Shown here: piece after piece, positions 10,244 to 18,951 of the stretch
Numbering within the stretch: the stretch's first letter is position 1
Layout of the letters: every line of letters begins with the position of its first letter
Assembly: GCA_023382535.1 (NCBI GenBank)
Contig: JAHDWA010000011.1
Location: forward strand, 94,248 to 158,247
Direction: 5' to 3'
Source: Anaerolineae bacterium
Lineage (GTDB): Bacteria; Chloroflexota; Anaerolineae; 4572-78; J111
Length of the DNA: 64,000 nt
Notes under the pieces: model-generated
Database searches by the model: none
What the model was told of the DNA's origin: nothing
The model's input: only the letters and a program-made list of their open reading frames with translations
Position numbers and translations under genes: made by a program

Positions 10244-10897
10244 TTACCTTTCCTCGCTAAATAATTTGAGAATATACTGTGGCTCCAGCCCCAGTTTTTG
10301 CAGCCGCTGCTTCAGTTTCATCCGGGCGTCGTGCAACAGTTTATAAACATTATTAGGGTTGGTTTCAAGCAGCCGGGCCACTTCAGCAATGGGGATATTA
10401 TCAATTTGGACAGCAGCCAGCGCCTGGCGTTGGCGTTCGGTCAAATCATTGTTGATCACTGCCAGAATTGTATCCCACACCTGGCGTCGCTCACTTTCGG
10501 TGGCTGGGTTACCCCCAGCCGGGGATTCGGCAACCAGAATCTCTTGCAGCGCCGTACCTGCTTCCGTAATAGCGTCCAGAGACAAGTCGCGCCATCTAGC
10601 CCGGCGCAGCTCGCTGATAGTATGATTGGCTGCAATTTTAGCCGCCCAGGTGGTAAATTTACTTTTCCCTTGAAAGGTATCCAGATTGGCCTGAACCTTG
10701 AGCAAAGCCTCCTGAGCCAGATCCTCGCTCATTTGCTGCAGCTCGTTTTCGGCCCGATGGCGCAGGTCACTGCGGCCGTGCAGATAAGCCAGGATACCCC
10801 GCTGGAGATAGAGCCGCAAATCTTCCAGGGCTTGAGCTTGATGGGGATGATCAGGACGTAATTCACTGAGCCAGGTTTCGTTGGTGCGTTCTTCCAT
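10244..10897 (-). CDS. ECF-family RNA polymerase sigma factor
   Basis: Sigma factor of 217 residues. Region 2 includes EDLAQEALLKVQ and the -10 recognition helix FTTWAAKIAANHTISELRR. Region 4 includes LTERQRQALAAVQ and a helix-turn-helix, IAEVARLLETNPNNVYKLLH. It starts 8 nt after the glycosyltransferase stop and is followed by the anti-sigma gene, so all three are probably co-transcribed. The target promoters are not evident. A link to envelope polysaccharide or glycoprotein stress is only inferred from the upstream gene. Confidence 0.88.
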   Translation of the reverse strand: MEERTNETWLSELRPDHPHQAQALEDLRLYLQRGILAYLHGRSDLRHRAENELQQMSEDLAQEALLKVQANLDTFQGKSKFTTWAAKIAANHTISELRRARWRDLSLDAITEAGTALQEILVAESPAGGNPATESERRQVWDTILAVINNDLTERQRQALAAVQIDNIPIAEVARLLETNPNNVYKLLHDARMKLKQRLQKLGLEPQYILKLFSEER

Positions 10898-10905
10898 CGG
10901 TCATC

Positions 10906-13773
10906 CTACTCTATTGAAATAGGCCAACTCTCAAGAACCAGGTGATCGCCTACAATTTGTCCCGACTTAGTAATCGGCAGCCGGCCATTAGCATCATATA
11001 AACCTATTTCCAGACGGTAAGCTTCATGACCAGGCGGTGTGCCAGCCGGAATAAGCAGATTATAGAAGTCTACCAGATACTCCTTCGCCAGCCAACTTGT
11101 CGTCGGGAATTGACCTGCTCCCGGAATCTGGTCTTGCTGGCTGACAATTTGCCCCTGCTTATCGAGCAGGTGAACAAAGACGGTCCAGCTTCGATCCAGG
11201 GGCGCCAATGCCTGCCAATATAAGGTCAGCGGCAGGGAAGCGCCAACCTTAACCCGTGTCTGCGGCAAATCCAGGCCCACCAGCTTGGCCTGATCGCTGA
11301 AATTGACTTCAAGGGGAATTTGGGGGGTAGGCGCTTCGAAGATATGGGGCCGGTCAATGGTTGTCACCGTCGTCAGGATTAATTGATCGCTGCCCCCAAC
11401 TGCCAGCCGCGTCTTTTCCGCGGTAGCCAAGGCCACAACCAGGCGATACTCTCCCGGCGCAAGTGTTGGAGGGAGCGCTACATCGTAGGGATCACGCAGC
11501 AGTGTCCCCTGCCGCCACTGGAGCGAGGGCCGTATTGGTTCACGCTCATAGGAAAAGACGGGCTGCCCGGCGGCATCTTGAAGCTGAATAATGGTGGTCA
11601 ACGGGCCGGGAGCATCCACCAGGGATTCCCAAAAAAGATTGAGGGGTAAAACCTCTCCGGCCTTAAAGGGATCATCCCCCAGGCTGTATCCTACCAGATG
11701 AGCCGTTTGACCAAAAACAGCATCAGTCGTAGTTTGAATGGGCAGAGCAGCCGGCTGCACGGACGGGTGGGGGTCAACGACCTCTGCTTCACGCAGCAGC
11801 AGTTCTACGCCCAGCGGTTGTCCCCGCTCATCCAGTAAATCAAGGGGATGATCATCGCTAATCCGGCGCACGCTGAGCAGTACCCGGTACAGGCCGGGCG
11901 GCGTCCCGGCCGGAACGAGCAGACCGTGGTGATCGGTCAGGGTCTGGCCAAAAGGCAGAGTGGTGAAAAAACTCTGGCCTGCCCGCGGCTGACTGTCGCG
12001 GATGGCCCAGGTGCGCCCTGCGGCATCGGCCAGGCGCAGGCTGACCCGGTGCTCGCTGCCCAGGCTTTTCTCTTTGCGCCAGGTTAATATGACCGGCACA
12101 ATACCCCGGCCCGCTTCGTATGTTTCGCTGCCTATTTTGGCGTCAACCAGGGTCAGGCGGCCGGCAAAATCAGCCGCCGGGGCGGTAACCAGGGGTGTTT
12201 GGGCGGAGCCGGCCAGAGTCAGCTTGGTTTGGGGACCGTACCATTGCAGCACGGCCGGATAACCTAACTCGGCAATATCGGCTTCGGTCTCATCTTCCCA
12301 AAAATGGCCAAGGGTCTGATGGGCCGGGAACCACAGGCGCGGAGAAGTCTGGAATATGTGGCTCAAATCCTGCCTACGTCGTGCCTGCCCCGCCTCCCCG
12401 GCCCATTCCTGGCCCCAGCCCGGTATCGCGAAAAAGCGCGGCTGAGGCGCAGGCAGATAGGCGTAATAAAAGCCAAGCTGCCACTGATAGCTGGCCAGCA
12501 GGGTATCTTCGGCAGTAGCGCGGGCGGCAATATCGCGCAGCAAGGGGCGATAATCCTCGTGAGGGTAGCGGGGCAGGGTATAAAAACTCAGCAGGCTGAC
12601 TGCCGTTACTAGCATTAAAACGATGGTTATTACCCCGGCCAACACAGCCTGAGAGTCCCAAAGCCAGACCAGCCCGGCGGCAATAAAGAGCCAATAGGCC
12701 GGCGCCGCAACCAGCCAGGTTCGCTCAAAATAGGGCGGGGTAAAGGGAAAGACCTGATTAATAGCATAACCGGCCAGTAAGGGGATGAACAGATAGAGAT
12801 ACAGGCAAAGGTAAATTTTTTTTTCGGCATATAAAGTAGCAATAAAGCCCGCCGAGGCAACAATAACCACCGGCAGGGCAACCCAAACGTAAGGCTGCAA
12901 AGGAGGGAGGAGATGGCCGATGCTGAAGGCGACGAAATGGTCGCCAAAGAAGTGCAAGAAATTCAGCGGGAGATAGTTTTCCACTTCGCGCTTGTTGATG
13001 ATGTAATTGGCCGTCCGCAGGCTGGCGTACCCTATCCACGGCAGGTAGAGCAGTCCCGCCCAAATGAAAGGAGTTAGCTCCTTCTGTACCAAGCGAAGAC
13101 TGCTTTTTGACTTGGCAAAGACATCGGTGTCCCGCGAGGGAGGGGCGAATTTCTTGATGAGCGTGTAGAGAAGTTGAAAGAGAAAAATAAAGGCCGCGTA
13201 GTACATCGTGTAAAGGGCAGCGGTAATGGTGACGATATAAGCCAGTAACCAACGCCTGGCTCCCCTTGACTGCCAACCGCCACGAGGGCCACTTTCAACC
13301 TCACGCCTGATCAGAAAATAAGTAGACAGCGCGCCCAGCAGCGTTACCAAACCGTACATACGCACTTCTTGGGAATAATAGACCGCCATCGGCATCACCG
13401 TAACAACCCCCGCCGCAACCAACCCAACCCGCCGTCCCAGCAGCCGCTGCCCCAAAACAGCTACCCCTGGAATCAGGATAGTCCCGGCTCCCATCGAGAA
13501 AAAACGGGCCGTCTCCGGGCCAAAACCGGCAATAGTGAGCCAACTTTTCAAAAGAAGATAGTAAAGCGGTGGATGAATGTCAACAGCGGTGAGGGCCAGT
13601 AATTGGGGCACAGATTGGGCGGCAAAGTAAAAACTCCACCCTTCGTCGCCCCACAAGGGCTGAAAACTGAGTTGCTGCAAACGCAGGCCAAAACCCAGCA
13701 AGCTAAAAAAAAGTATCCAATGCACGGCGCGGATTCTCGGTTGTCGGCTTCTGAGGCGCTTAAAATAAATCAT
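10906..13773 (-). CDS. GT39/ArnT-like membrane glycosyltransferase with large C-terminal outside region
   Basis: Integral-membrane glycosyltransferase of 955 residues. The first outside loop carries the acidic WGDEGW (Asp43, Glu44) and the family motif DIHPPLYY (Asp65, His67) typical of polyprenyl-phosphate-dependent mannosyl- and arabinosyl-transferases. About ten to twelve helices span roughly 17-420. The remaining 500 or so residues are non-membrane, with repeated beta-sandwich-like units (recurring patterns like LTLYWQALAPLDRSWTVFVH and LPLNLFWESL), probably extracytoplasmic. The acceptor is unknown. It is the first gene of the sigma / anti-sigma cluster. Confidence 0.85.
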   Translation of the reverse strand: MIYFKRLRSRQPRIRAVHWILFFSLLGFGLRLQQLSFQPLWGDEGWSFYFAAQSVPQLLALTAVDIHPPLYYLLLKSWLTIAGFGPETARFFSMGAGTILIPGVAVLGQRLLGRRVGLVAAGVVTVMPMAVYYSQEVRMYGLVTLLGALSTYFLIRREVESGPRGGWQSRGARRWLLAYIVTITAALYTMYYAAFIFLFQLLYTLIKKFAPPSRDTDVFAKSKSSLRLVQKELTPFIWAGLLYLPWIGYASLRTANYIINKREVENYLPLNFLHFFGDHFVAFSIGHLLPPLQPYVWVALPVVIVASAGFIATLYAEKKIYLCLYLYLFIPLLAGYAINQVFPFTPPYFERTWLVAAPAYWLFIAAGLVWLWDSQAVLAGVITIVLMLVTAVSLLSFYTLPRYPHEDYRPLLRDIAARATAEDTLLASYQWQLGFYYAYLPAPQPRFFAIPGWGQEWAGEAGQARRRQDLSHIFQTSPRLWFPAHQTLGHFWEDETEADIAELGYPAVLQWYGPQTKLTLAGSAQTPLVTAPAADFAGRLTLVDAKIGSETYEAGRGIVPVILTWRKEKSLGSEHRVSLRLADAAGRTWAIRDSQPRAGQSFFTTLPFGQTLTDHHGLLVPAGTPPGLYRVLLSVRRISDDHPLDLLDERGQPLGVELLLREAEVVDPHPSVQPAALPIQTTTDAVFGQTAHLVGYSLGDDPFKAGEVLPLNLFWESLVDAPGPLTTIIQLQDAAGQPVFSYEREPIRPSLQWRQGTLLRDPYDVALPPTLAPGEYRLVVALATAEKTRLAVGGSDQLILTTVTTIDRPHIFEAPTPQIPLEVNFSDQAKLVGLDLPQTRVKVGASLPLTLYWQALAPLDRSWTVFVHLLDKQGQIVSQQDQIPGAGQFPTTSWLAKEYLVDFYNLLIPAGTPPGHEAYRLEIGLYDANGRLPITKSGQIVGDHLVLESWPISIE

Positions 13774-13913
13774 AGTGCGGCTGGACAGATAGGAATCTGG
13801 TACTGGCAGTGGAACATAGTACTACTTCTGGCTAGTGAATATAATAGGCGAAGTATTGTAAAATTACCGTAAAGTCAGAATTCTTGATATCTTATTTGGG
13901 AGGGTAAGTTATC

Positions 13914-14180
13914 ATGGATGGAATGAGTTTACTTCTGGGCGGCATGTTGGGCGTTCTGGCAGGCTGGGCCTTTTCTAGCGCCTCGATCAAGCAGCGCGAA
14001 GCCGGCGCCAAGCTTAACAAAGTCAGTAAGGCCAAAGAAGAAATGAGCAAAATGGAAGGAGAGGCGAAGGATAACGAAGAGGGCAGCTTCGCCGATGCGC
14101 TTCAAAGTTTTTTGCTCCGCCTGCTGGGTTTTGCGGTCATTGTAGTTCTGGGCGCGATTTTCTTCTATTCCCTCAGCTAA
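13914..14180 (+). CDS. Small two-helix membrane protein, unknown function
   Basis: Protein of 88 residues with a hydrophobic helix at each end (about 4-22 and 65-87) around a charged Lys/Glu-rich, probably coiled-coil, middle (KVSKAKEEMSKMEGEAK). A strong GGGAGGG ribosome site precedes the ATG. It is divergent from the glycosyltransferase across a 140-nt gap. I do not recognise the family. Confidence 0.6.
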   Translation: MDGMSLLLGGMLGVLAGWAFSSASIKQREAGAKLNKVSKAKEEMSKMEGEAKDNEEGSFADALQSFLLRLLGFAVIVVLGAIFFYSLS

Positions 14181-14217
14181 CTTAGCTCGATACAAAAACC
14201 CGTGAAATCAGGTTAGT

Positions 14218-14292
14218 TTTTTACCGCAGAGGCACAGAGTTCGCTGAGTTTTTATAAAATTCTCTGTGTTCTCGGCGTCTCTGCGGTGGATT
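14218..14292. repeat. Intergenic hairpin of the ACCGCAGAG type
   Basis: ACCGCAGAGGCACAGAG at the left pairs with an inverted arm ending in CTCTGCGGT (reads ACCGCAGAG on minus), with an inner CTCTGTGTT arm. It lies between two convergent genes. Similar CCGCAGAG-word hairpins occur between genes in many unrelated environmental bacterial genomes. Confidence 0.65.
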
Positions 14293-14327
14293 TCCAACTT
14301 GAACTATGCCGCTAAATTATCTGGTTA

Positions 14328-16787
14328 CTAACCGTGGGCCAGCTTGGCAACAGTGACGCCTTCGCCCCCTTCACTTTCGTCGCCGGGGCGATAGGAACTG
14401 ACCATGGGATGTCCACTCAATTCCTGGCGTACCGCCTGGCGTAAAGCGCCGCTGCCCTTGCCGTGAATAATGCGCACCCAGGGCAGCCGGGCCAAAAAAG
14501 CCTGGTCCAGGTACTGATCCAACCGCAGCAACGCCTCTTCGGTCACTTGTCCGCGTAAATCCAGCTCCATTCCTGGCGACTCAACCGGGGGCACTTTAAC
14601 GCTGCTGTAAGTTGCTTCTGCTTCGCGTGGTGCAGCTTTTTCCTGCAAGACGACACTCGCCAGGGGCACCGTCGAGCGAAACGCGCCCAATTGTACTTCA
14701 ATTTGCTTATTTTGCAGACCGACCACCTCACCCACCGTATTGAACTGCGGAATAAAAACCTTGTCGCCCAGGGAGAGGGTTCCGGGAGCTGGGGGCTGGG
14801 GGGCAGGTTTGGCCTTACTCTTTTTATCGCGCTCAATCTTGGCCTGAATTTTTGTTTCCAGTTGGGTTAACTGCTCCTCAATCTTAGCAGTCGGGGATAG
14901 TTCAACCTTGGCCTCAGCCTTAGCCTTTATCTCTGCTTCGGCTTGCTCCTTGAATGCGCGAATTTCCTCCCGCGCCGCCTTAATTTCGCGGCGGGCATCC
15001 TCACGGGCGGCATTGAGAATATCCCGGCGTTCCGTATCAATTTCGGCCAGCCGCTTTTGAACCTGTTGGGTTTGTTTTTCGGCCTCTTCGCGCTCCGCTT
15101 CCGCTTGACGGCGGACCTGCTGCGCCGCTTCCGTCTGGGCTTTAATTTCGGCCAGCATCGCCTCGATTTGCTGGGCATCTTCGCTGACCAAGCCCCGTGC
15201 CCGGTCAATGATGTCAGCCGGCAACCCTAACCGTTGGGCAATGGTGAAGGCATTAGAAGCGCCCGGCAACCCAATCAGCAGCCGGAAGGTAGGCGACAGG
15301 GTGGCAACATTAAACTCCATGCTGGCGTTGGCGACGCCTGGTGTAGTATGGGCAAAGGCCTTTAATTCGGAATAATGGGTCGCCACAAAGGTCGTCACCT
15401 GGCGCTCCAGCAGGTAAGATAAGATCGAACGGGCCAGGGCTGAGCCTTCGATGGGGTCAGTCCCTGCCCCTAGCTCGTCCAGGATGACCAGTGAACGATG
15501 ATCGCACTGCTCCAAAATCTGCACAATATTGGTCATGTGCGAGGAAAAGGTGGAGAGACTTTGTTCAATGGACTGCTCATCGCCGATATCGGCGAAAATG
15601 CGATTAAAGAAGGGCAGGGTTGAACCTTCGGCGGCGGGAATCCGCAGACCAGCCTGGGCCATAGCCGCTAACAGGCCGACCGTTTTGAGCGAGACAGTTT
15701 TGCCGCCGGTGTTGGGGCCGGTAATAATGAGCATGCGGGTCTCGGCCGGTAGAGTTATTGTAATCGGTACGACCGTAGCCGGATCAAGCAGTGGGTGGCG
15801 GGCCGCGCTGAGTTTGAATGTAGCAGCAGAGGCGCGGGGATCGGCGGAAATTTCACCCCTGCTTTCCTGCTCCCCTGCTCCCCTGCCTCCATGTATTTTA
15901 TCCGGGTTAATTAATATCGGCTCAACGGCGTCCATCGCCTCGGCATACTTGGCCTTGGCAAAAGCCAGGTCAAGTTCAGCCAAAGCGACTACCGTGTGGT
16001 CAATCAGACGGCTTTGCCCGCCTACCTGTTCCGATAGAGCCAGCAGGATTTTGCGAATCTCTTCCTCTTCGTCGAGCTGCAGTTGCCGCCACTTGTTGTT
16101 CAATTCGACGGTGGCCAGCGGCTCGATAAAGAGAGTGGCGCCGCTGGCGCTCTGGTCGTGGATAATACCCTGAATTTTGCCTTTGAACTCTGCCTTGAGT
16201 GGAATCACATAACGCCCGGCTCGCTGGGTTACGAGCGGTTCCTGGAGATAGCGGCTGTATTGGGTCGAGGCGACGAGACGATTGAGCCGTTCCATTAAAC
16301 GGCTGTAGGCTGTTTCCAATTCCCGCCGGATGCGGGCCAATTCGGGGCTGGCGCTGCTTTTAACCTCACCCCGCTCGTCAATAGCCTGGTTAATATCGTT
16401 GACCAGGCCGGGGCAAGGCTCAATCCGCTGGGCAATATCGGCCAGGCGGGGGTAAACTTCGGCCAGGCGAGTGATGGTTCGCTGCAAGTCGCGGGCAGCA
16501 ATCAGCGTCTGGCGGATTTCCAGCAGTTCCGGCGGGATTAAGATAGCGCCACGCTGGGCGCGACCTGTCAACGGGCGGACGTCGCGCGTTCCACCAATGC
16601 CGATGCCCACCTTGGCCGAGAGCAAATGAACCGCCTCACTGGTTTCGGCTTGCCAGCCTTGGGCCTCAGCCAGATAAGGACTGGGCCGCAAGGCCAGGGC
16701 CAGTTCTTTGCTGGCCGAGAACATGGCATAATAAGCTAATTTGTCCAGAATTTTGGGAAATTCCAGGGTAACGAGGTGTTTATCCAC
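14328..16787 (-). CDS. mutS2: MutS2 endonuclease / ribosome-collision ATPase
   Basis: MutS2 family protein of 819 residues: N-terminal core and clamp (about 1-320), ABC-type ATPase with Walker A GPNTGGKTVSLKT and Walker B / signature DELGAGTDP, a long Glu/Ala/Arg coiled coil (about 510-680), and a C-terminal Smr domain with LDLRG and HGKGSGALR. The family limits recombination and, in Bacillus, rescues stalled ribosomes. Residues about 299-313 (GGRGAGEQESRGEIS) are a low-complexity insertion encoded by a G-rich repeat. The start appears to be GTG. It lies 21 nt after cvpA on the same strand. Confidence 0.95.
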   Translation of the reverse strand: MDKHLVTLEFPKILDKLAYYAMFSASKELALALRPSPYLAEAQGWQAETSEAVHLLSAKVGIGIGGTRDVRPLTGRAQRGAILIPPELLEIRQTLIAARDLQRTITRLAEVYPRLADIAQRIEPCPGLVNDINQAIDERGEVKSSASPELARIRRELETAYSRLMERLNRLVASTQYSRYLQEPLVTQRAGRYVIPLKAEFKGKIQGIIHDQSASGATLFIEPLATVELNNKWRQLQLDEEEEIRKILLALSEQVGGQSRLIDHTVVALAELDLAFAKAKYAEAMDAVEPILINPDKIHGGRGAGEQESRGEISADPRASAATFKLSAARHPLLDPATVVPITITLPAETRMLIITGPNTGGKTVSLKTVGLLAAMAQAGLRIPAAEGSTLPFFNRIFADIGDEQSIEQSLSTFSSHMTNIVQILEQCDHRSLVILDELGAGTDPIEGSALARSILSYLLERQVTTFVATHYSELKAFAHTTPGVANASMEFNVATLSPTFRLLIGLPGASNAFTIAQRLGLPADIIDRARGLVSEDAQQIEAMLAEIKAQTEAAQQVRRQAEAEREEAEKQTQQVQKRLAEIDTERRDILNAAREDARREIKAAREEIRAFKEQAEAEIKAKAEAKVELSPTAKIEEQLTQLETKIQAKIERDKKSKAKPAPQPPAPGTLSLGDKVFIPQFNTVGEVVGLQNKQIEVQLGAFRSTVPLASVVLQEKAAPREAEATYSSVKVPPVESPGMELDLRGQVTEEALLRLDQYLDQAFLARLPWVRIIHGKGSGALRQAVRQELSGHPMVSSYRPGDESEGGEGVTVAKLAHG
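15851..15893 (-). repeat. In-frame G-rich repeat inside mutS2
   Basis: On the minus strand this reads as tandem GCAGGGGAGCAGGGGAGCAG units. It adds about 15 Gly/Glu/Ser-rich residues between the clamp region and the ATPase start without breaking the frame. The same word family occurs inside the kinase gene at 23936 and the FGE-like gene at 25011. Confidence 0.6.
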
Positions 16788-16808
16788 AACTTACGTAAAC
16801 TTATTATC

Positions 16809-17468
16809 TCAAACAATGATTTCCAGCACACCTTTAAGAATATCAGCGTTGCGCGGCACAAATAGGGTGACGGATTGGACAATAATAAAGAGGACCTGGT
16901 TAAAAAGCGGGAGCAAGCCTGAAGTTCTCAGGTTTCTAACCAATCCTCCGGCGAAACCGGAATAAGGTACGTCAGTGCCGGTCGGCTGAAAAATAAATTG
17001 GATTACGCCTAAAAGAAGCGCCAGCCAGATGGTAGTCAAAATAAAGCCCATCGCCAAACCGCCCACCGCATTGAGCGGGCCGCCAATAAAGCGCTGGTAC
17101 GCCGATGGGGTGACATCTTCTGGAGGACCTACTGTGCCTCTTTTCCTTTTCTTTTTTTTCTTTTCTTCAGGCGGCACCGCCAGATATTTTACCAGCAAGC
17201 GAAAGCCGTTAAAAAACACAAGCAGCAAAATTAAAAAGGAGAGCACATCTGCCGGGGTTTTTGCCATGCCAAAGCCGGAAACATCCGGCTGCAGGATACG
17301 ATCGCTGAGGGGTTTATACAGCCAGAGAGTCACCACTAACCCCAACCAAATACTCACCACCGACACAATTTGCGAGACTGCGCCTCTGACAAAACCGGCC
17401 AGAATTCCGACAAACAAAATGACGAGCAATAATAAATCTAAGGTATTTAAGCCTAAAATGGGTTGCAT
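16809..17468 (-). CDS. CvpA family membrane protein
   Basis: Protein of 219 residues with four predicted helices (about 10-32, 35-55, 75-100 and 130-160). The N-terminal pattern LNTLDLLLLVILFVGILAG and the following GAVSQIVS are typical of CvpA. A Lys-rich cytoplasmic patch (EEKKKKKRKRG) lies before the last helices. CvpA proteins occur beside mutS2 in many bacteria and have been tied to envelope or secretion functions. An AGGAGAAGG site fixes the ATG start. Confidence 0.85.
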   Translation of the reverse strand: MQPILGLNTLDLLLLVILFVGILAGFVRGAVSQIVSVVSIWLGLVVTLWLYKPLSDRILQPDVSGFGMAKTPADVLSFLILLLVFFNGFRLLVKYLAVPPEEKKKKKRKRGTVGPPEDVTPSAYQRFIGGPLNAVGGLAMGFILTTIWLALLLGVIQFIFQPTGTDVPYSGFAGGLVRNLRTSGLLPLFNQVLFIIVQSVTLFVPRNADILKGVLEIIV

Positions 17469-17579
17469 TACGCCTTCTCCTCAATAGATTGCGTACGAAA
17501 CATAACTCTATAATAGCATTTTTTTTCAAAAATGACACATCGGCCTTGATTTTGTGACAAGCTCCATCGGATAAACACC

Positions 17580-17613
17580 AAAAAAGCTCACCCGATTCCA
17601 GGCGAGCTTTTTA
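17580..17613 (-). terminator. Intrinsic terminator after bactofilin
   Basis: AAAAAGCTC (17581-17589) pairs with GAGCTTTTT (17604-17612), with an inner CC/GG pair. The minus strand ends in a T-run 34 nt after the bactofilin stop. Confidence 0.8.
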
Positions 17614-17646
17614 GATCATTTCCCGGCCAAACGGAAAACTTTGGCC

Positions 17647-18102
17647 CTATTCTGTTTTCGCTTCGGCCGGCTGGGGTTCCATTTCCTCCGCAGTATCAAG
17701 CAGGACAACTTCCTCCTCGGTGGAAATTGAACTGAAATCAGGGGGTTCCGGCTCATCCTTCATGGCCAGGCTGCCCCGGAAGTAGCCCTCTTCATCCAGG
17801 AGAAAACTGCCTACATCCACATTGCCCCACACCTTGCCGGTGCTGAGTATTTCCAGGCGACCCGATGCCTTGATATTGCCAGTTACCGCCCCGCTGACCG
17901 AGACATTTTCGGCAATGAGATCTGCGGCCACCTTAGCCTGGGGGCCAATCACAATATTGCCCAGCGTTTCGATGACGCCCTCTTCACAGACCCCATCAAT
18001 ACGGATGCTGCCATCACAGATTAATCTACCCCTAAAACTGGTATTGGGGCCAATCACCGTTTCTATTTTGTCAATGGGGGCGCTTTTGCTTCTACCTAGC
18101 AC
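17647..18102 (-). CDS. Bactofilin family polymer-forming protein
   Basis: Protein of 151 residues with the bactofilin (DUF583) beta-helix core at about 15-115. It has repeated short strands such as FRGRLICDGSIRIDG, NIVIGPQAKVAADLIAENV and ASGRLEILSTGKVWGNV. The N terminus is short and the acidic C terminus (EEVVLLDTAEEMEPQPAEAK) is unstructured. Bactofilins form nucleotide-free filaments that place cell-wall enzymes. The GTG start is supported by a GGAGG site 5-6 nt upstream. Confidence 0.88.
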   Translation of the reverse strand: MLGRSKSAPIDKIETVIGPNTSFRGRLICDGSIRIDGVCEEGVIETLGNIVIGPQAKVAADLIAENVSVSGAVTGNIKASGRLEILSTGKVWGNVDVGSFLLDEEGYFRGSLAMKDEPEPPDFSSISTEEEVVLLDTAEEMEPQPAEAKTE

Positions 18103-18117
18103 GCCGTCCTCCTAACC

Positions 18118-18236
18118 AAAGGATGAAGGATGAAGGACGAAAAATAGAAGATAGCAGATTGAGGATAGAAGATAGATATTGGCTCTTACTATCTTCTATC
18201 TACTATTTTCTATCTTCAACTCCCAGTCCTTCGCCT
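18118..18236. repeat. Large intergenic heptamer-word hairpin (GGATGAA / GATAGAA type)
   Basis: The left arm runs GGATGAA GGATGAA GGACGAA, then GATAGCA GATTGAG GATAGAA GATAGAT, in 7-nt register. The right arm (about 18186-18233) is the inverted counterpart. It is the longest example in the window, filling the gap between lspA and bactofilin, and two word types are joined in one hairpin. Confidence 0.7.
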
Positions 18237-18281
18237 TACAAAGTCCCAATATACTTCAACTGGGGGTAATTGTCAACGTTA

Positions 18282-18800
18282 TTACAGTTCGTTAGGGGGC
18301 AACGGCTCTTCGACCGGTTCAACTTCTTTGAGGCGGTGGCGCTCGCCCTGGTTGATAAAAAGCAGCCAGGCCATGCCAACGATGATGAAACTATCAGCCA
18401 GGTTGAATGTCGGCCAGCGGGTGGCGCCAATGCCGGCATCCAAAAAATCGGTCACCCGGCCATCTATCAGGCGGTCAACAAAGTTGGCTATCGCGCCGCC
18501 CAGGAGCAGGCCAATTGGCCAGCCGGCCTGCGCTGGAAACTGGCCGGATTGCAGCGCCCGCCAAAACCAAATTGTCAGGCCCAGAATGACAAAGCCAGTG
18601 ACAATCAACGGGCCTGATCCGCCATTGGCAAACATACCAAAGGCGACCCCCGTATTATAGCCCAGGGTAAAACGAAAAAGGTCACCGGCAAGCGGCACCG
18701 GCTGATACAGTTCCAGCATTTGTTCAGCCCAAACTTTGCTTAATCCATCCAGGAGCAGGGCGACTCCCAGCCCTACCACAACGCGTGTTAATGTTTTCAT
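18282..18800 (-). CDS. lspA: Signal peptidase II (prolipoprotein)
   Basis: Aspartyl membrane protease of 172 residues that cleaves lipoprotein signal peptides. It has four helices and the conserved blocks YNTGVAFGMF, GGAIANFVDRLIDGRVTDFLD and FNLADSFI, which carry the two catalytic aspartates. The window encodes likely substrates: the DUF3048 protein and the beta-propeller lipoprotein. Confidence 0.95.
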   Translation of the reverse strand: MKTLTRVVVGLGVALLLDGLSKVWAEQMLELYQPVPLAGDLFRFTLGYNTGVAFGMFANGGSGPLIVTGFVILGLTIWFWRALQSGQFPAQAGWPIGLLLGGAIANFVDRLIDGRVTDFLDAGIGATRWPTFNLADSFIIVGMAWLLFINQGERHRLKEVEPVEEPLPPNEL

Positions 18801-18951
18801 AACGAGGATAGACTATCCTGAAAAGGAACACCTGTCAAATAGATCATCTCCCAACCTTCCCTTGTTGTCTTATTTCCAAACTGACGCGAAGCGTGGGAAC
18901 AAGGGTGAGAATTATTATCCAATCTTCCACCCCTCCAACCTTCCCCTGACT

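Noticed and set aside
18840..18951. Another heptamer hairpin between the HD gene and lspA
   Set aside because: CCAACCTTCCC-like words occur at both ends but in direct rather than inverted order and without a clear register.
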